Source of the DNA: Brevibacillus_C sp046036945
Lineage (GTDB): Bacteria > Bacillota > Bacilli > Brevibacillales > Brevibacillaceae
Assembly (NCBI RefSeq): GCF_046036945.1
Contig: NZ_JBJQOQ010000001.1
Location: 248,001-312,000 of the forward strand
Reading direction: 5' to 3'
Length of the DNA: 64,000 nt
Made by a program: the position numbers and the translations under genes. The notes beneath the pieces are model-generated. The model was not told where the DNA came from and searched no databases. It saw only the letters and a program-made list of their open reading frames with translations. Shown one piece after another: positions 61,588 to 64,000 of this stretch. How positions within the stretch are numbered: the first letter of the stretch is position 1; each line of letters begins with the position of its first letter.

Positions 61588-62244
61588 ATGAATACAGATG
61601 CAGGGGCCGGGTTCCTGGCGCCGCTGATGAGCGGCGCCGGAATGACGGCACAGATATTTGCCTATTCGGCTGTTCTCACCATCGCCATTGCTTTTCTCGC
61701 AGGCTTCGGCCGGATGTCAAAGCATACCCCGATACGCATCGCAACGGCGGTCTACGTCGAATTTTTCCGCGGTACCTCTCTGATGATTCAGCTGTTTTGG
61801 CTGTATTTTGCCCTGCCGCTGCTCGGTTTCGAGCTCACACCAATGGCAGCCGGACTTATTGCGATGGGATGCAACTATGGCGCATACGGCTCGGAGATTG
61901 TCCGAAGTTCGATTCAGGCGGTCCCCAAGGGGCAGATCGAGGCAGCCATTGCGCTCAACATGACGCCCTTCCAGCGCATGAAAAAAATCGTCCTGCCCCA
62001 AGCGGTCGTCATGATGCTGCCGGCATTTGGCAACCTGCTGATCGAGCTGTTAAAAGGGACATCGCTCGTTTCGCTGATTACGCTGGCCGATTTGACGTTC
62101 AAGGGCATGCTGCTTCGCACGTTTGACATTTCCAGCACCCCGCAAATCCTGGGGCTGTTGTTGATCATGTACTTCGTCATGGCGGCAGTCGTCACGCTTG
62201 GCGTTCGCCTGCTTGAAAAATTTGTTACAGCGGGGAGGACATAG
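61588..62244 (+). CDS. ehuC: Ehu-type ABC transporter permease (EhuC-like)
   Basis: A 218-residue His/Glu/Gln/Opine-family permease with five helices and the EAA loop (VPKGQIEAAIALNMTPFQRM near residue 112). Same order and size as EhuC. GAAAGGAGC precedes the ATG; two bases separate its stop from the next gene. Confidence 0.85.
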   Translation: MNTDAGAGFLAPLMSGAGMTAQIFAYSAVLTIAIAFLAGFGRMSKHTPIRIATAVYVEFFRGTSLMIQLFWLYFALPLLGFELTPMAAGLIAMGCNYGAYGSEIVRSSIQAVPKGQIEAAIALNMTPFQRMKKIVLPQAVVMMLPAFGNLLIELLKGTSLVSLITLADLTFKGMLLRTFDISSTPQILGLLLIMYFVMAAVVTLGVRLLEKFVTAGRT

Positions 62245-62246
62245 GT

Positions 62247-62897
62247 ATGTGGAATTGGGAATTCGCCATGTCTGTGCTGCCCAAATTGCTCAGTGTCATT
62301 CACATCACGATCATGACGACGATTCTTGCGTTTTTCCTGGCCTTGATCCTTGGATTGCTGCTCGCTTTGGGGCGGCGCGCAAAGTTTAAGCCGCTGTCCT
62401 GGACCGTTGCGGCCGTGACCGAATTTATCCGCAGTACGCCGCTATTGATCCAGTTGTACTTTCTCTACTTTGCGCTCCCTGTCTATGGGATTCACTTCTC
62501 CGCCTTGACCATCGGGGTGCTCGGGCTCGGAATCCACTACAGCACCTATCTGTCAGAGGTGTACCGCTCCGGCATCGAGGCCGTATCCAAAGGTCAGTGG
62601 GAAGCGGCAACCGCGCTCAATTTTTCCAGATGGAAAACCTGGACGAAAATCGTCCTGCCGCAGGCGATTCGGCCGATCACTCCGGTGCTGGGCAACTACC
62701 TCATCGTCATGTTCAAAGAGACGCCGCTGCTTTCGACGATCACCGTGGTGGAGATGATGGCGACGGCCAAGTTGATCGGCGCCGCTTCTTTCCGCTATGT
62801 GGAAGCATTTACCGTTGTCGGTCTCTTGTTCCTGCTGCTCAGCTACCCGTCCGCCCTGCTCATCCGGCGCTTGGAAGCGCGAATCAGCTTAAAATAA
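62247..62897 (+). CDS. ehuD: Ehu-type ABC transporter permease (EhuD-like)
   Basis: A 216-residue permease of the same family: FIRSTPLLIQLYFLYFALP near residue 56 and EAA loop VSKGQWEAATALNFSRW near residue 112. Probably forms the channel heterodimer with EhuC. GGGGAGG lies upstream within the ehuC end. Confidence 0.85.
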   Translation: MWNWEFAMSVLPKLLSVIHITIMTTILAFFLALILGLLLALGRRAKFKPLSWTVAAVTEFIRSTPLLIQLYFLYFALPVYGIHFSALTIGVLGLGIHYSTYLSEVYRSGIEAVSKGQWEAATALNFSRWKTWTKIVLPQAIRPITPVLGNYLIVMFKETPLLSTITVVEMMATAKLIGAASFRYVEAFTVVGLLFLLLSYPSALLIRRLEARISLK

Positions 62898-62914
62898 GAA
62901 AGGGGATAGATCGT

Positions 62915-63739
62915 ATGAATATGCCGCTCGCAACGAAAGAGGAAGCTACGCCGGTTGCCGGAAGGATCAGTCCGCTTGTCCGCTATCAGAATATCAGCAA
63001 GTCGTTTGGGGAACAGCAGATACTCGATGGAATCAATCTCGATATCGCATCCGGCGAAAAAGTGGCGGTAATCGGACCCAGCGGTTCTGGCAAAACGACG
63101 CTCGCCCGTCTGCTGATGACCTTGGAGGAGCCCACCTCCGGAACGATCGAGGTGGACGGGGAACTGCTTTGGCACAAACGAGTGAATGGAAAGCTGGTCC
63201 GGGCTAACGAAAAGCATTTGCACAGAATTCGCGGAAATATCGGCATGGTCTTCCAGCATTTTAACCTTTTTCCGCATATGACAATTCTGCGAAATTGTAC
63301 GGAAGCGCCCGTTCACGTGTTGGGCATGCCCAAAGAGGAGGCCAGGGAGAGAGCTGTAGAAATGCTGAGAAAGGTAGGGCTTGAAGATAAAACAGAGGCC
63401 TATCCTTCCCAGTTGTCAGGCGGACAAAAACAGCGGGTTGCCATCGCCAGGGCGCTCGTCATGCGGCCAAAGGTCATGGTGTTTGACGAACCGACCTCCG
63501 CACTGGATCCGGAACTTGTCGGCGAAGTCCTCGCCGTAATCAAAGAGATCGCCCGCGAAGGGGAGATGGCGATGCTTCTCATCACGCATGAAATGGAATT
63601 TGCCAGAGAAGTGGCGGACCGCGTGGTCTTTACGGATGGAGGAAAAATTGTCGAACAGGGCCCGCCCGACCAGATCTTCGGTAATCCGCAAAGTCCGCGG
63701 CTGCAATCATTCCTGACGAGGTTCCGCACTAAACGGTAA
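62915..63739 (+). CDS. ehuA: Ehu-type ABC transporter ATPase (EhuA-like)
   Basis: A 274-residue polar-amino-acid-type ATPase: Walker A GPSGSGKTT (near residue 51), an insertion LWHKRVNGKLVRANEKHLHR characteristic of the Ehu/His branch, signature LSGGQKQRV, Walker B VMVFDEPTSALD and switch HEM. The ATG at 62915 behind AAAGGGGAT is used; the frame is open far upstream through ehuD, but that is shadow sequence. No clear terminator follows. Confidence 0.87.
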   Translation: MNMPLATKEEATPVAGRISPLVRYQNISKSFGEQQILDGINLDIASGEKVAVIGPSGSGKTTLARLLMTLEEPTSGTIEVDGELLWHKRVNGKLVRANEKHLHRIRGNIGMVFQHFNLFPHMTILRNCTEAPVHVLGMPKEEARERAVEMLRKVGLEDKTEAYPSQLSGGQKQRVAIARALVMRPKVMVFDEPTSALDPELVGEVLAVIKEIAREGEMAMLLITHEMEFAREVADRVVFTDGGKIVEQGPPDQIFGNPQSPRLQSFLTRFRTKR

Positions 63740-63774
63740 CTGATTCCCCCGAAAAGAATTTTATCGATTTGCCT

Positions 63775-63800
63775 TGTAACTATTCACACGCAGCACCGTC
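63775..63800 (+). promoter_or_regulatory. ECF-sigma-like promoter
   Basis: TGTAAC (63775-63780), a 16-base spacer and CGTC (63797-63800) match the pattern of extracytoplasmic-function sigma factor promoters in Bacilli (TGAAAC/TGTAAC, 16-17 bases, CGTA/CGTC/CGAC). It lies 72 bases before the secreted protein gene. A sigma-A-like TATAGT (63802-63807) is also present but without a well-spaced -35. Confidence 0.5.
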
Positions 63801-63871
63801 CTATAGTAGAGGCGTGGCAGAGGGAAGCTTTGCCTGCCGCAACCATCAGTCAGATACGAGGTGCTAGTTTT

Positions 63872-64000
63872 GTGAGATTGCGTAGTCCCCTGATCGCAGC
63901 GGCAGCGGCTGCGGTGATGCTGGCCGGATCACCTGTGATGAAGGCAGCCGCTGACACATCTTATCAATCGATCCAGCTTACCGATTTAACACTGCAGGAA
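63872..64000 (+). CDS. Exported protein, N-terminal part (runs off window)
   Basis: GTG at 63872 with GAGGTG upstream opens a frame to the right edge (43 codons). It encodes a Sec signal peptide: basic VRLRS, hydrophobic core LIAAAAAAVMLAG, then VMKAAA as a probable cleavage site before DTSYQSIQL. The mature part is too short to assign. Confidence 0.7.
   Translation, partial: MRLRSPLIAAAAAAVMLAGSPVMKAAADTSYQSIQLTDLTLQE

Overview
The window looks like chromosomal DNA of a moderately GC-rich Firmicute of the Brevibacillus/Paenibacillaceae type. The evidence is the Bacillus-like gene order rsmD-coaD-ylbJ-ylbK-ylbL-tmcAL-yceD-rpmF, then fapR-plsX-fabH-fabD-fabG-acpP-fabF-rnc, then smc-ftsY-ylxM-ffh-rpsP-khpA-ylqD-rimM-trmD-rplS-lepB-rbgA-rnhB-ylqG-ylqH-yraN-comM. 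Strong AGGAGG ribosome binding sites, many TTG/GTG starts and a sporulation gene (ylbJ) agree with this. Genus assignment is inference from gene order and protein style only.

Layout. 1-2.3 kb: start of a Ku gene (minus strand), a branched-chain amino acid carrier and very small genes. 2.7-9.3 kb: the ylb region. 9.3-16.3 kb: the fatty-acid synthesis cluster with a FapR box, ending in rnc. 16.3-20.9 kb: an accessory insert between rnc and smc (DinB-like, GNAT, AraC regulator with an MFS exporter, BlaI repressor with a broken partner). 21.1-37.4 kb: chromosome segregation, SRP, ribosomal protein, tRNA/rRNA maturation and secretion genes, with two odd genes of the YlqG/YlqH type.

37.7-63.7 kb is a solute-scavenging region. 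It holds a complete peptide-type (Dpp/Opp) ABC importer followed without a break by three tandem M24 'pita-bread' hydrolases, a GAF/PucR-type regulator, a D-aminoacylase-like amidohydrolase with an MFS carrier, a second complete Nik/Opp-type ABC importer, a secreted beta-propeller-like protein, and an Ehu-type (ectoine/hydroxyectoine-like) ABC importer behind a highly structured leader. All three M24 proteins have lost the same canonical metal ligands and carry the G-Y-x-x-x-x-E-R-T signature of the creatinase/ectoine-hydrolase branch, so they are probably metal-independent hydrolases of small C-N compounds and not Xaa-Pro peptidases. Together with the transporters and regulator they form a candidate uncharacterised catabolic system, the most interesting part of the window.

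The window ends inside a secreted protein gene preceded by an ECF-sigma-like promoter. No rRNA, tRNA, CRISPR array, insertion sequence or prophage was recognised. All functional calls were made by reading motifs; no database search was run.
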